DNA from: Primulina eburnea
Lineage: Eukaryota > Streptophyta > Magnoliopsida > Lamiales > Gesneriaceae
Assembly (NCBI RefSeq): GCF_022965805.1
Contig: NC_133103.1
Location: 28,076,329-28,140,328 of the forward strand
Length of the DNA: 64,000 nucleotides
Direction of reading: 5' to 3'
Part shown: positions 47,217-59,499 of the stretch, piece by piece
Numbering within the stretch: the stretch's first letter is position 1
How the letters are laid out: each line of letters opens with the position of its first letter
Made by a program: the position numbers and the translations under genes
The notes under the pieces: model-generated
What the model was told of the DNA's origin: nothing
What the model saw: the letters and a program-made list of their open reading frames with translations, nothing else
Database searches by the model: none

Positions 47217-48409
47217 TGTAAAGGCCCTCTAAAACTTCTTGCTTTAAATATTTGCGGAAAATTAAAATTTTTCTTTTTAAAAGAACTTAAATGGTCTCAT
47301 TCATAAAATCGACTGATGAATCAAGTTCAATGTTTAAAAATAAAGCAGCGGAAGAAAATAAAGTTTGCCAACAATTAAAATTTAAAAAAATATCCAACGA
47401 CGGATAAAATGTATGCGGAATAAAATAACAACTGCTGCACTGAGGTCCTCTGGTGCCACTACTGCCGACCTAAGCTGGCTCACTGGTCCCCGCCCTCGGC
47501 CCTGGCCTCATCAGTACCTACAACAATCAAGTCTAGTGAGCCTAAAGACTCAGCATGCATATATCGCAGGTAACGAGTAAAATCTAAAGTAAAATATGCG
47601 TGAGATAAAATATCATGCCCTGAGGCATGCTGAAAATAATCTGTACTGAGCAATTATAATACGTGCATAATTGAACTGATAATCACAGTAAAAATGTTTG
47701 CTCCTTGGAGCCTGTACTGAAATAACTGGTAAAATTTTCTGTTGAGATTATGTTTTACGCCTGTGGCCACTGCACTAAGCTGAAACTGATCGGTAACTGG
47801 CTACCGGGGAGGCTGAAACTGAACTGAGCTGGCCGGTCACTGGCGACCGGGTGGTACCATACTGAACTGATCGGTCACTGGCGACCGTATAAAATAACAC
47901 TCCCACATAGTGAATGAACCACAAGCCATATCGCATAAATCTCAAAAATAATCATTTTCTGTTTTCATGCACGTAATATAATTTAACTGGCATAATGAAA
48001 AATCCTGTAATTTTACCAACTGGATTGGATTGGATCGTCCCCAGGCTCGCTGCAACCTAACTATGCCATGAAAAATATGCAATTGCTTAAACTTGACCAA
48101 CTATGCAATTTAGTTCAAAATAAGCGACTATCACGCCTAATGACTTCGTATTTAATCATGACTCCGAACCAACCTGAACCGACATATCGTCATGATCAAA
48201 ATACGCTGAAAATCATAAAATAATGCTCCCAAAAATCATAGTAGCTCATCACATAAGAACTCCAAAGTTAAGCGTGCTTGACTTGGGGCAATTTTGGGAT
48301 GGGTGACCTCCTGGGAAGTTTCCTAGGGTGCGTGTGAGTGAGGACATAAGCACGTTGGAAAGACTCGTCTTGGTACAGTGAGGACAGTCGTCAAATCTGG
48401 GGCGTTACA
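47217..48409 (-). mobile_element. Solo LTR 'E' (1.2 kb) with a 5S-rRNA-like segment
   Basis: On the minus strand TGTAACGCCCCAG...GGCCTTTACA. The target duplication TGATA is perfect (47212-47216 and 48410-48414), and the same site is uninterrupted in the 3' LTR of element C. The shared LTR hairpin block (47538-47551) shows the minus strand is sense. Confidence 0.92.
48256..48320 (+). repeat. 5S-rRNA-like segment in LTR E
   Basis: AGAACTCCAAAGTTAAGCGTGCTTG (48256-48280 in part) and GGGATGGGTGACCTCCTGGG (48296-48315) match the middle and 3' half of plant 5S rRNA, including box A- and box C-like parts of its internal promoter. The first 40 or so bases of 5S are not present, so it is not a 5S gene. 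It lies antisense to the LTR. Confidence 0.85.
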
Positions 48410-49853
48410 TGATATCTTGGAGTACCTGCCATTGTCCACACACAAAGACAACAACAGCCCCCTTGGGGGTGAGCAAAGCTCCGTATGGAACAACCAATCA
48501 TATATACCACAGATATCTAAACAATGATATATGGTATGCAATGCATGTATGTCTTGGAGGTATCAGGTCAAATGCCCATCCACTGAGCACATGTCAGAAT
48601 CAATCGAATCGCTATCAAATCAAATCAATGCTCGAGCTGGCACACCGGCCGATATGGGAATACACGTATGATAGCGTCGGCAAAGCGCCATCAAATCCCA
48701 CATCTCATATCCAATCATATGGGGCCACAATTGTCTATGCTTTACGGGTCATATAATACCGGCATAGCGATTGTGTTCACAAACCCCGGAATCCAATCCA
48801 ATCATATCAAGGTATCCAAGGATCATAGCTCAACGTGCATGTCATGTATCGATGTATGCATAAAATGATGTGTGTTAACAAAACAATTATTTTATACATC
48901 GATATTCAAATCATAAGGTCATGTATGCCACATCAAATCAACAAATAGGCATATAGACACGTATTCCAATCCAATCATATATCATATAATACATATACCT
49001 GTCTTATGTTACCCGGTCGCAACATACCTCAATTCTTCGTTCCAGTTGACGTAGCTTGAAGATACCAATATAATAATCTATCTACATCAATAACATATCC
49101 ATTTCAATCAATAACATCATTCAATATCAACAATATAAGTTTCAAATATCTTTCGAAACTTTGAAATTTCATATCAAATCGAAATCATAATATAATTCAA
49201 TTTCGACTTCGAATACAAGTTTCTTGCCGATTATTCTACCGCATATATAACCGACAAATAATTCTTCAATCTCAATCAAATGATTAAAATTCTCTAATTA
49301 TAATAAATTGAGAATAATTCAAAATAACATCACTATAATCATCTCTTCTTCGTTAAAATCATACACTATTCAACAATCTTCAATTCCAGTATGATTTAAC
49401 AATTTATCGGATTTATTTCAAAAATCGACGAATTTCAAACATCACCAAAACTATAAAATTTATACCTCAAATCGGAGACCTCGTGTCAACGATCCCAGAT
49501 CTGAAGTCGGTTCGTCGATTGGATAAACCGATAAGTCGCACGATCGAAAAGAAAATTCGAAAACCTTATTTTTTTCCCCTCTCTCCTCTCGGCTTTCTTC
49601 TGTGCGAAAGATGAATTGTGAATTCATTCTTTACGTTCAAATTTATCCTTTTCTCTTTTTTTTTTTTTTTAATATTATATTATATTATATTATTATATTA
49701 TATTAATATTATTTCTCCTTTTCTTAGCTCAGTTTGAGTTGAAGATGGTATATAGGCTGGAAACTAATAACCTCCATGTGTGCGAAGCCACTAAGGAAAA
49801 ATTTGGTAAAACAATGCCACGTATCAGATTCCTCTTTGATTCCAAGCCTCAGA

Positions 49854-49866
49854 TAGTATCAGAACC
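49854..49866 (+). promoter_or_regulatory. Possible tRNA-Met primer site of the pararetrovirus (degenerate)
   Basis: TAGTATCAGAACC resembles TGGTATCAGAGCC with two changes and lies about 40 bases before the first viral frame, where a caulimovirid primer site is plausible. Confidence 0.45.
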
Positions 49867-49907
49867 ATGAAAATAGTCTGGTTAATAATTTAGCACTTTT
49901 TATTCAA

Positions 49908-50927
49908 ATGAATATTTTCAGTTTAAAAGAAAATGTTCATAACAGTTTAAATGAAGAATATGATTACCTGAAAATAGATTCTAAAATGATCTATAAGTTA
50001 GGAACCTTTGAAAGAATTGGTTTTAAACAAGTAGTTAAAACTACAGAATCATCAGTACCTCTTCATAATGAAGAAATGGTTATTAAATTGTTAAACAATA
50101 AAGATATTATGCCTTATATGAAAAATTATAAATTTATTCATATAGGATTAATTCAAATTGCTTTTAGATCTTTAACTTTAGAAGGTTTACCAGAAAGCTT
50201 CATAGCAGCTTTAAGATATGGTAGAAATTTGAATTGGAAACAATCCCTTATGGGAATAATTCAATCTAGTCTGGCTCATGGTCCAGTATATTTTGATGTT
50301 TATCCAAATTTATCTTTATCTTTGTCTGATATTAATATATTAGATTCTTTAACTTTAAATGTTAAAACTCATGGTTATAATTATACTCCTGGAACAGAAG
50401 TTATATGTATCTGTTATCGTATTTATTATAAAACATTATTTACACTGAATCCTATGTGTAAAAGAATAGATAAAAAATTAAATGAAACTATTCTAATAGA
50501 AACTAATTTTAATAGATCTAATATCACAACCCATAGATCTATAAAATGGGAAGAAATAGAATTTCCAGAAAACTGGATAATTGAACAAGCTGTTCCTAGA
50601 AATCCTATAATAAATAAAGATTTACAACAAGTTATACAAACTAATGAAGGATCTGTTCAAATACAATTTAATAATGAACAAAGAAGATTATTACCCTCTT
50701 CTGTTTATGCTAGATCAAGATCTAGTCATTCTTTTATTTCTCCTCTAGATTATATGGTAAATATACCACAAACTTCTAGAGCATCTACTTCTCAAGTTAG
50801 AGAAGATTTAGAATCTACTAATACAGTAGATGATTTAATTATAAATCAAAATAATATTGTTCATAAAAGTAACTTTCAAAAAGTTAGAGAAACTGATACA
50901 GTTTCAGAAATGAATTTTAGTATTTAA
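49908..50927 (+). CDS. Pararetroviral movement protein (30K family)
   Basis: A 339-residue intact frame from ATG 49908. The middle (residues about 85-190) shows the caulimovirid movement-protein pattern: FIHIGLIQIAFRSLTLEGLP, then QSLMGIIQSSLAHGPVYFD and the 30K-type Asp region SLSDINILDSLTLNVKTHG. A hydrophilic C-terminal third follows. Such proteins modify plasmodesmata for cell-to-cell spread. The stop TAA 50925-50927 overlaps the next ATG. It has no internal stop, unlike the following frame. Whether it is expressed is unknown. Confidence 0.85.
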   Translation: MNIFSLKENVHNSLNEEYDYLKIDSKMIYKLGTFERIGFKQVVKTTESSVPLHNEEMVIKLLNNKDIMPYMKNYKFIHIGLIQIAFRSLTLEGLPESFIAALRYGRNLNWKQSLMGIIQSSLAHGPVYFDVYPNLSLSLSDINILDSLTLNVKTHGYNYTPGTEVICICYRIYYKTLFTLNPMCKRIDKKLNETILIETNFNRSNITTHRSIKWEEIEFPENWIIEQAVPRNPIINKDLQQVIQTNEGSVQIQFNNEQRRLLPSSVYARSRSSHSFISPLDYMVNIPQTSRASTSQVREDLESTNTVDDLIINQNNIVHKSNFQKVRETDTVSEMNFSI

Positions 50928-53900
50928 TGGATAATAAACCTAAAATTGATTTTACTAAAGGATCTTCTGCTAGAGCAAAGATCAATGCAGAATTTTATTT
51001 ACTCAAATGAGAATCTTTCAGAGATTGGTGCTTTAAAAGTTTTTCTGAAGAAGAGTTTGAATATATTGTTTCAACATTCTATAAATATTGTGAAAACCAG
51101 AATAAATTAATACATTTTGTTCCTTGGTTTTTTAAAATACTTATTATAGATTATATTTCTATTCTTGAAAGAAATTATAAACTTTCTTCAGGACAGATTC
51201 AAAAATCTGTTTATCCTCCTCAACAATCTTTTATAATAGAAAAGAATAATAAAATTTTAAATTTTACTGTTTTTTCAAAATTATTTGAAAATGATATGTT
51301 ACAAATTACTGTTAAACATATAAATCAGATAATTGAAAAACAAAATTATACAAATTTATATCTTACGATTATAGGAGAAGAGATTAATTCTCTTAAAGAT
51401 CGTATTGATAAAATTATTTTATCTATCAATAAAATAAAACCAGATGTTCATATAAAAGAACCAGAAAATAATATTATTTCTATTGCTACTTCTTCTATAC
51501 AATCCCCTCCTGATATTAAGGATTTTAAATTTAAATCTTCTGTTTCTGATATAGAAAAATTATTAGAAGAAAAATTTAGAAATCTTAATTTAAATACTCT
51601 TAATGAAGAGTTTGAGGAATTGGAAAAAATAAATAATTCTGATGAAGAAATTAATAAAATTAAATGGGCTGATAGACCTACTACATCTAAATATTATTAT
51701 AATAAACCTACTCCCATGGATGTTCTTATTGAAGAAAATGAATATATTTTTGCTAATAGCTATTATGGGAAAAATATTTATGAATGGAATATTGATGGTT
51801 TTAGTGATAGGCAAATTTATAATACTGCTCACAGAATGCTTATGTATAGTACTGTGTGTAAATCATCAGGTAATACTGATAAAAATATTGCTAAAATGAT
51901 AACAGCAGGATTCACTGGCCAACTTAAAGGTTGGTGGGATAATTATTTACATTATTCTCAAAAAGATGAAATCTTTAATTCTATAAAATTGGAAAATAAT
52001 ATTCAATCAGAAAATGTAGTTTATACATTAATATTGACTATGATTGAACATTTTACTGGAAAATTCACTGATAATAGTGAACAAATTAGAACTTTATTAA
52101 GTAATCTGAAATGTAAAACACTTACTGATTTTAGATGGTATAAAGATACTTTCTTATCTCGAATTTATGAGATTCCAGACTGTAATAATAGTCTTTGGAA
52201 AGCTAAATTCATAAATGGCTTACCTTTCTTATTTGCTGAAAGGGTTAGAAAAGTATTAAGAAAAGATGATATAAATATCTCTTATGATAATTACACTTAT
52301 GGTAATTTAATTAATACTTGTATTCAAGAGGGTTTAGCTCTCTGTAATGAATTAAAATTAAATAATCAAATTAAGAGACATAATTTACTAGAGAAAAAAC
52401 AACTAGGTAAATTTTGTGATCAATTTGGTATGGACTTACCTAATAAAGGTAAGAAGAAAATTAAAGATAAGGATGAAAAAATTTATAAGAAAAGACATTT
52501 GTCTGATAGACAAAGAGATAGAAAAAGTAAAAGAAAAGAAATCCGTGAATCAAGGAAAGCTGAAAGAAAAGCTAATAAAGCTAAAAATAAACTAATAATT
52601 TGTAGAAAATGTAAAAAGCCAGGACATTATGCTAATCAATGTTGGGCTAAAAACAAAATTAATAATTTAGATATAGATGATAATCTAAAAGAGACATTAT
52701 TTAAAATAATAATGGATTCTAATAATAATTCTGACAGTGAAACTGAGAATTCTTCAGAATCCTATAATTCAGAAGAAATTATTGATAATGAATCTGATAT
52801 TTCAGATTTAGAAGAATGCAATAATTGTATACTAGGAAATTCTTGTATTAATCCTATAGAAGATAATAATAAAAATGATGAGTTTTATAAACTTATGTCT
52901 CAATTTCAAGATTTAAATATTAATGTTTTAACTAACAATAATATTTTAGAATTCCTTAAAATGATTAAGGACCCAATTTTAAAATCTACTATTATTGATC
53001 AAATAGAAAATACTGCTTCAACCAGTAACATTCTTGTTAAACAAGAACAAGCTTATTCTATGAAAGAAGTAAAAAATCTTTTACAGAAAAAATATAGTCA
53101 ACAAAATCCAGTTACTATACATGATTTAGTTAAAGAGATTGATAATCTTAAAGAACAAGTAAAAATTTTACATAATAATAATAATAGTTTAAATTATCGT
53201 ATTTCAGTTATTGAAAATAATAATAATTCAATTTCTGAAAGTTTTGAAAATATTCAAGATATTTCATTTCCTGATAATAATCAGAAACATTTATCTGTTT
53301 TGAGTATGATAATATCTCAAAAATGGTATACTAATATTACTTTATTAATAGATAATTCTTATAAAAAGAATTTCATTGCTATGATAGATAGTGGTGCAGA
53401 TTTAAATGTTATACAGGAAGGATTAATTCCTACAAAATATTTTCATAAAACTACTCATTCTCTTTCTCATGCAGGAGGAGAACCTTTAGAAATAAATTAC
53501 AAACTACCTAAAGCTTATATTTGCAAAGATAAAAACTGTATTCAAACCAGTTTTTTATTAGCAAAAGATATTTCTAGCCAACTTATACTTGGTCTTCCTT
53601 TTATTTATCAAATTTATCCTTTAACTCATGTTGATGAAACAGGTATAATAGGAACTTATAAAGATAATCCTATTTCCATTAAGTTTATAACTAAACCTGT
53701 TCATAGAATTTTAAATGAATTACAAGAACAGATTGAAAGAAAAACCTTTCAAATAAATTCTATAAAAGAAGAAATAAAATTTCTTACAATTGATGAAAAA
53801 TTATAGAATCCAAAATTACAGGAAAAAATAAAAATTATTTATAATAAATTTTCATTAGAAATATGTAATGATCTTACAAATGCTTTTTGGAATAGAAAAA

Positions 53901-55236
53901 AACATATTATATCTCTTCCATATGAAGAGAATTTTGATGAAAGAAATATTCCTACCAAGGCTCGTCCTTGTCAAATGAATTCTGAATATTTAGAATTATG
54001 TAAGAATGAAATTCATTCTTTGTTAGATAAAGGTTTAGTAAAACCTTCTCAATCTCCTTGGTCTTGTACTGCTTTTTATGTTAATAAACATTCTGAGCAG
54101 GAAAGAGGAGTTCCTAGATTGGTTATAAATTATAAACCTCTTAATAAGGTTTTAAAATGGATTAGGCATCCTATACCTAATAAAAAAGATTTATTAGACA
54201 GATTAGTTCATGCAATTATATTCTCAAAATTTGATTTAAAATCAGGATTTTGGCAGATTCAGGTAGAAGAATCTCATAGATATAAAACTGCTTTTAATGT
54301 TCCTATAGGACATTATGAATGGACAGTAATGCCATTTGGCCTTAAAAATGCCCCTTCAGAATTTCAACAAATAATGAATGATATTTTTTATAATTATAGC
54401 AATTTTATAATTTTTATATAGATTATATCTTAGTATTTTCTAATGATATTGAAACACATTTTAAACATTTAGAAATGTTTAAAAATATTGTTATTCAAAA
54501 TGGATTAGTTATTTCAAAATCTAAAATGATTTTGTTTCAAACTAATATTCGTTTTCTTGGTCATATGATTGAAAAAGGAAAAATAATTCATATTCAAAGA
54601 AGTATTGAGTTTGGATCAAAATTCCCTGATATAATAACTGATAAAACTCAGTTGTAAAGATTTTTAGGAAGTTTAAATTATATTTCTCCTTATATTCAAA
54701 ATCTTACTAAAGATTCTGCTATCTTATATGATAGACTTAAGAAAAATCCTTTACCTTGGACAGATAAGCATACTAAAGCTGTTCAGATTATTAAAGATAA
54801 AGTTAAGAATCTTCCTTGTCTTAAGCTGGCAAATCCTTTATGGGATAAAATTGTAGAAACAGATGCTTCAGATATAGGTTTTAATGGAATTTTGAAACAA
54901 AAAGATCCCCAAACTAAACAAGAATATCTTATAAGATTTTATTCTGGGAAATGGAATAATGCCCAGAAAAATTACTCCACAGTAGCAAAAGAAATCTTAG
55001 CTATTGTTATATGCATTTTAAAATTTCAAGATGATTTATATAATCAAAAGTTTATTATAAAAACTGATTGCAAATCTGCAAAATTTATGTTTAATAAAGA
55101 TTTCAAACATGATGTTTCTAAACAAATGTTTGCAAGATGGCAGGCTCATTTAGCTCCTTTTGATTTTGAAATCATTTATAAAAAAGGTGAAGATAATCAC
55201 TTACCAGATTTCTTAACTCGAGAATATTTATCTTAA
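50927..55236 (+). pseudogene. Pararetroviral coat-protease-RT-RNase H polyprotein, broken
   Basis: One frame begins at ATG 50927 within the TAATG overlap. In order: an N-terminal part; a coat-like region with a CCHC knuckle CRKCKKPGHYANQC (52602-52643) after a very basic stretch; an acidic Ser/Glu-rich part; an aspartic protease (MIDSGADLNVI, near 53382); RT (residues VPRLVINYKPLN, TVMPFGLKNAPSEF); RNase H (VETDASDIGFNG, KTDCKSAKFMF). Breaks are TGA 51008-51010, TAG 53804-53806, a one-base shift near 54405-54420 just before the RT active site, and TAA 54655-54657. The active site reads IDYI where IDD is expected, so one catalytic Asp is lost. It ends at TAA 55234-55236. Confidence 0.9.
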
Positions 55237-55919
55237 TGTTTTCATTTACAGATATGTACTCTCGAGGCAGAGGAGAGTCCTCTTATAGAGGGCGAGGTAG
55301 CAAGAGAAAACCCCCTAATATTATAGCACAACATGGCAAACAGAGGCTAATAGCCCAGAACTTATCAAGTTCATCAGCCAGTAATACTGAGCAGAATACT
55401 GAATTATATAATGAGTTTCAAGAATTCTTGAAACAAAAGCAGAAGAATAATACAGATTCTCAGTCTTCAGCATCATATGCTAATATCATCAAAGAAGATG
55501 ATAATGATTCAACTCTTTATACAGAGACTAAACATCGTGAATTAATTCTTCTTATAGAAGAAAAAGATCTTCAATGGGAGAAAACTCCATGGACTATCAT
55601 GGACAGATATTTAACCAATACATCATATGTATATGGTGCTTATAAGCAAAGAGGATTTTATGAAAATCTTCTCATATCTACAAAAAGTGTTGATATAACT
55701 CACTTTTTTAGTAATACCCAGCAGAAAGGAAGTTATAACTTCTCAAAATTCATTATCAAAAAGATTATATCTATTGAGGAATGGGGTATATCTCCATTAG
55801 TTGAAAAAGAATTTTATTCTGAACCTCATAAAATGAGTTTCAAATTCAATTTTTGGGATTATGTTGAAAGTTTTAATAAAACTTTATTTTATGAGAATGA
55901 AAAGAAGAAACACACTTGG
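55236..55919 (+). pseudogene. Third pararetroviral frame, 5' part, cut by element A
   Basis: ATG 55236 overlaps the RNase H stop (TAATG). The N-terminus is Arg/Gly-rich (YSRGRGESSYRGRGSKRK), like RNA-binding RGG tails. A Gln/Ser-rich linker and then a folded-looking region with many aromatic residues (TPWTIMDRYLTNTSYVYGAY, KFNFWDYVESFNKTLFYENE) follow. Element A interrupts it after 55919, and it resumes at 63613 in the same frame. The product is not recognised. By position it corresponds to the last gene of caulimovirids (transactivator or unknown), but I see no motif that proves this. Confidence 0.7.
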
Positions 55920-56039
55920 TGTAATGCCCGGAAATTTAATCCTAGTAATCCGTAATTATTGACCTATAATTGATGCGATTATGAAAGGATTAATCGGGAC
56001 ACGGTTTGAGATAACGGGTGAAAATTAAATGTGCGAGAA

Positions 56040-56250
56040 CAGTAGCCTCGGCGCACATGCACGAGAAATTCAGTGGAGTCGGCGCACATGCGCGATGAGG
56101 ATGCGCGCACATGCGTGGAAACTCCAGAAGGCTTCGCGCATATGCGCGGAAACGAGTCGCGCATATGCGCGAGCTGCCGAGAATTTCACCGCGAAGACCA
56201 GTAGGTCTCGCGCATATGCGCCGGTAGTGTCGCGCATATGCGCGAGACAT
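56040..56250. repeat. Array of GCGCATATGCGC-type palindromes in the A LTR
   Basis: Seven or so copies of motifs such as CGCGCATATGCGCG and GCGCACATGCGCG, spaced 20-30 bases, lie 40-250 bases upstream of the TA tract. The 3' LTR has the same array (61415-61640) with one more unit. Confidence 0.9.
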
Positions 56251-57253
56251 GCAGCGTGAAAGATCACCACTTGGCGGGTTGCAGGTCGTGTGTATATATA
56301 TATATATATATATATACAGTAACGTAAATGAAGAGATAAAAATCGAAAATTCAGAGGAAATATTGCTTCTTGATTTTAGAATTGGATTTGCGATCGATCC
56401 GTCCGTCTGATTTGGAATCCGACTTCGGTACCGAGTTCCTAGCGACGTAGGCTACAACTGGACGTAAGTTTTGCTACGTTTTGACATGCGTTGAAATTAT
56501 GCTATTGTCAGAATTGAATGGAATTCATATATGATGTTCTTGACATGTTAGACATCGTAGAATCGAAGTCAGATTAAGAAACGGACTGATTATGGAATTG
56601 TTATGAATTTTTGGGGTATATTGATTTATACCGGACAGAGTTGAATTATGATGGGATTATGGATTGTACTGGATATGGGTTATGAATTGTAACTATTATT
56701 TGTGATGTTTGGACTGTCGGGGTTATCCAGACAGTATTGTTATGCCGTCGAAACATCAGTTGGTTGGTATTGATCAGATTCGGTATTGATTTAGATTGGA
56801 TTGTGATACCATATGTCGATTGACATTAATCAGATTATGTGTTTTGATTTGATTATTAATCAGAACAAGTATTGAATTGAATTGTGTATTGATATTATAC
56901 CTATTCAATTGTTATTACCAGATTGGGAATGGACCGAGATAGAGTCGGGACTTCTTCTTCTTCTTCTTCTGAGCGAAAAGATAAAGGTATAAATTAATGT
57001 TGAGTTGGGATTGCACAACTCGAGGGAGGTTTGACTCGAGTTTCCCTAAATCACATACTTTACCTTATTGCATTGATATTCGCATTAAGTTGATTGATGT
57101 ACTTGTTCTCTTGATATTAGATGACAGGTATTAGACGAGTTATCTTGTGACAGAAGTGCCGGATAGTGGTTGTATCGCCACGGCACATTGCACGATGTCT
57201 CAAGATAGGATATTAGCGATAGAGCTACAGCCTTGACGGATAGGTCAGGACAC

Positions 57254-57508
57254 TGGATGTTTGGTTATATCGAGTAATGGAATCTATTACGGAATTCGAT
57301 ATAGGAACACCATATTTGGTTATAACGAGTAATGGAATCTATTACGGAATTCGATATAGGAACACCATATTTGGTTATATCGAGTAAAGGGTATTGGAAT
57401 TCTTCTATTACGGAATTCGATATAGGAATACCAGGGCACTGGTTATATCGAGTAATAGAGATTATGGTTCCCTCCTTTACGGAATTCGATATAGGAATAC
57501 CACATCTG
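57254..57508. repeat. 55-70 bp tandem units in the A LTR
   Basis: Units pair TATATCGAGTAA with its near inverse TTACGGAATTCGATATAGGAA, four to five times. The same array is at 62646-62892. Confidence 0.85.
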
Positions 57509-58228
57509 GAAACCGGGATCCCTAGACTAGGATTGAGTCTAGTCTAAAATGTAGAGTCACTGGATTGAGTGACAGTTATATCTTATGGTATTGATTAATA
57601 CTGATTTATGTTCCTGAATATAATTATGTTCCTGATATTGGTACATGTTTAGAATAGGAATTATTCTTGATATTGATTTATGTTCCTGATATTGGTACAT
57701 GCCTAGAATAGGATTTGTTCTAGATATTGAATTATGTTCCTGACTAGGGTACATGTTTAGAATATGATTTATTCTTGTTATTGATTTATATCATGAGGTT
57801 GATATAGGATATGATTGTGTTATATGCTCTTATATGATTTATATGATTGCATGTATACATGATTTATACTGGGATATCTATATCTCACCGGAGTTATCCG
57901 GCTGTTGTCTTGTTTGTATGTGTGCATGGCAACAGGTGGGTTAGAACCAGGGTCAAGAAGAGATCGAGGCTGGACTAGATAGCGTGGAGATCCGGGCTTC
58001 AGAAGCAACTTAGGATTCAGGACTGACATGTAGTTGAACCTAGTTGAATTATTGTAGATTATACAATAATTGTATGTCATGGTTAATATGTAATTTGAAT
58101 TTAATTACATTACGTTTCCACTTTGCATTTTAAAAAAAATAAAATTTTTAGACCCTGTTTATTATGAATGATTTAATATTCCTAAAGACGATTAAGGAAT
58201 GGATTAGCGTCCGGGTCCCCACAACAGG

Positions 58229-58240
58229 TGGTATCAGAGC
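58229..58240 (+). promoter_or_regulatory. Primer binding site of element A (initiator tRNA-Met type)
   Basis: TGGTATCAGAGC, five bases after the 5' LTR. Confidence 0.95.
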
Positions 58241-58618
58241 TGTAGGTCCTTGAACTGTAGGTTCCTTAGCACTGAGATAGAAAAGAGTGAGCGGGGTAGA
58301 CTGAGTTTTCTTTCCTGCTTTTGATTGCTAGCATGTGATATAGTATTATGTTGATTTACATTGAGTATGCTAACATGCCCGCATGTTTTATTGCGTTTAA
58401 CTGTACGTTACCTGAATATCTGAATTGATTTGGTAATATATCTGATTTGAAAAGGAATCAGAACCAACTTTTGATCAGAAGGTAAGCTGATCAGAAAGGG
58501 ATTGAGATTGATTATCTCCTATGATTACTGACTCCTGTGATCATCAGATATACCTCGTAGAAGATTTTCAGAAAGGGGTAGTACTTCGTCTGATCAGATA
58601 GAGGTATCAGAAATTCAG

Positions 58619-58906
58619 ATGGCAATTAAATTGAAAGAGTTTCAGTTATTTCAGCCGCCGATTCTGAGTGGTATCGGGACGTCTGAAGAGTATGAAAACT
58701 GGTTTGATGACATAGAAAGACTGTTCGATTTACTTAATTGTACAGATGAACAGAGAATTACACTGGTATTCCCTCAGTTACGAGAAGCTGTCAGAAGTTG
58801 GTGGAGTACAACCAAAGGAATACTAGAACTGAGAGGTTCCCGAGGATTTCAGGGAACTAGATCATCCGGATATGGTGATCAAGGAACAGACCCAGGACAC
58901 ACTTGA
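58619..58906 (+). pseudogene. Truncated gag of element A
   Basis: ATG 58619 (MAIKLKEFQLFQPP) opens 95 residues with the gag core EEYENWFDDIERLFDLLNC and LREAVRSWWSTTKG. The frame then leaves gag homology and stops at 58904-58906. An earlier start may have been lost, since the first part of a normal gag is missing. The rest of the capsid and the zinc knuckle are not seen. Confidence 0.8.
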
Positions 58907-59499
58907 TGATATAGTGGCAGGTATTGTTCTTCTATGATTATGATGCATATGTATCGATATATACTAATGCAATCATTATGATTATCCTTGATTGGGTGGC
59001 ACGGATATATGCTTTACCTGTTGGTTTTGTATCTACTGTAGTATTGCTTCTTTACCTTTTGGGGAAAGAATTTGATATCAGTGATATTCTGTTGGATATT
59101 ATATACTGCAGTAAGTTGAGAATATGATTGAACTAGGACAGATTGTATTTGTATTGTCGGATGATGACTGCATGATTGATATTGATATATCGAACAAGTA
59201 CAGATTTATTATAGAGTCTTGCCAGGAGATGGTAAGATTCGAACCTGAAATGGTCAAGGAATGAATGATATACGGTAAGGGATTTAGATTTTGAATTCCT
59301 TGATATCCGTATTATGTATGATTCGATGATTATCGAAAGGAATGGAGTAATTCCTTAGGTATTCAGTTGATGACTGAAGCTGAGCCTATCATGAATTGAT
59401 TTACTAATAGTAAGAAGTTTGCTATAGTCTTTCAGATGAGATTTCAGGTTGTCCTGTATCAGGGAAAGTGATTTCAGCTTTGATTTGATTCCAGGTATT

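Larger units (their letters stand above)
40157..49708 (-). mobile_element. Element C: Tekay-like Ty3/gypsy element, 5' LTR interrupted and truncated
   Basis: The 3' LTR (40157-42100) is complete and the 5' LTR (46903 to about 49708) is split by solo LTR E and stops within an AT-rich tract where pararetroviral DNA begins. Primer site (46897-46886), gag, protease, RT, RNase H, integrase and chromodomain-like end follow in order on the minus strand. The only target copy visible is GCTTC (40152-40156), within the env-like frame. Coding regions carry many stops and shifts. Confidence 0.93.
46903..49708 (-). repeat. 5' LTR of element C, split by solo LTR E and truncated
   Basis: Matches the 3' LTR closely from 46903 to 47216 and from 48410 to about 49708, then similarity is lost inside the TATTA-rich tract. 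About 300 bp of LTR start is absent here. Confidence 0.9.
49709..55919 (+). mobile_element. Endogenous pararetrovirus (Caulimoviridae), left part
   Basis: Strongly AT-rich viral-type coding DNA without LTRs. Frame order is movement protein, coat/protease/RT/RNase H, third frame. Adjacent frames overlap as stop-start TAATG (50925-50929 and 55234-55238), the coupling style of caulimovirids. The left end abuts an AT-rich tract of element C's LTR. The right part resumes at 63608 after element A. At least three stops and one frameshift show it is a relic. The genus is not assigned; separate movement protein and third frame should be compared with florendoviruses and other endogenous genera. Confidence 0.92.
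55920..58223 (+). repeat. 5' LTR of element A
   Basis: TGTAATGCCCGGAAATTT...GGGTCCCCACA, 2304 bp. In order: palindrome array (56040-56250), TA tract (56291-56317), body, (CTT)n near 56950, and an array of GGTTATATCGAGTAATGG units (57254-57508). Confidence 0.95.

Noticed and set aside
48256..48320. A 5S rRNA gene
   Set aside because: The first part of 5S rRNA is missing and the middle is altered. It lies within an LTR with its own target duplication.
57332..57547. Small repeated frame (ITEFDIGTPYL, also at 62718-62933)
   Set aside because: Produced by the tandem units in the A LTR and present identically in both LTRs; not a gene.
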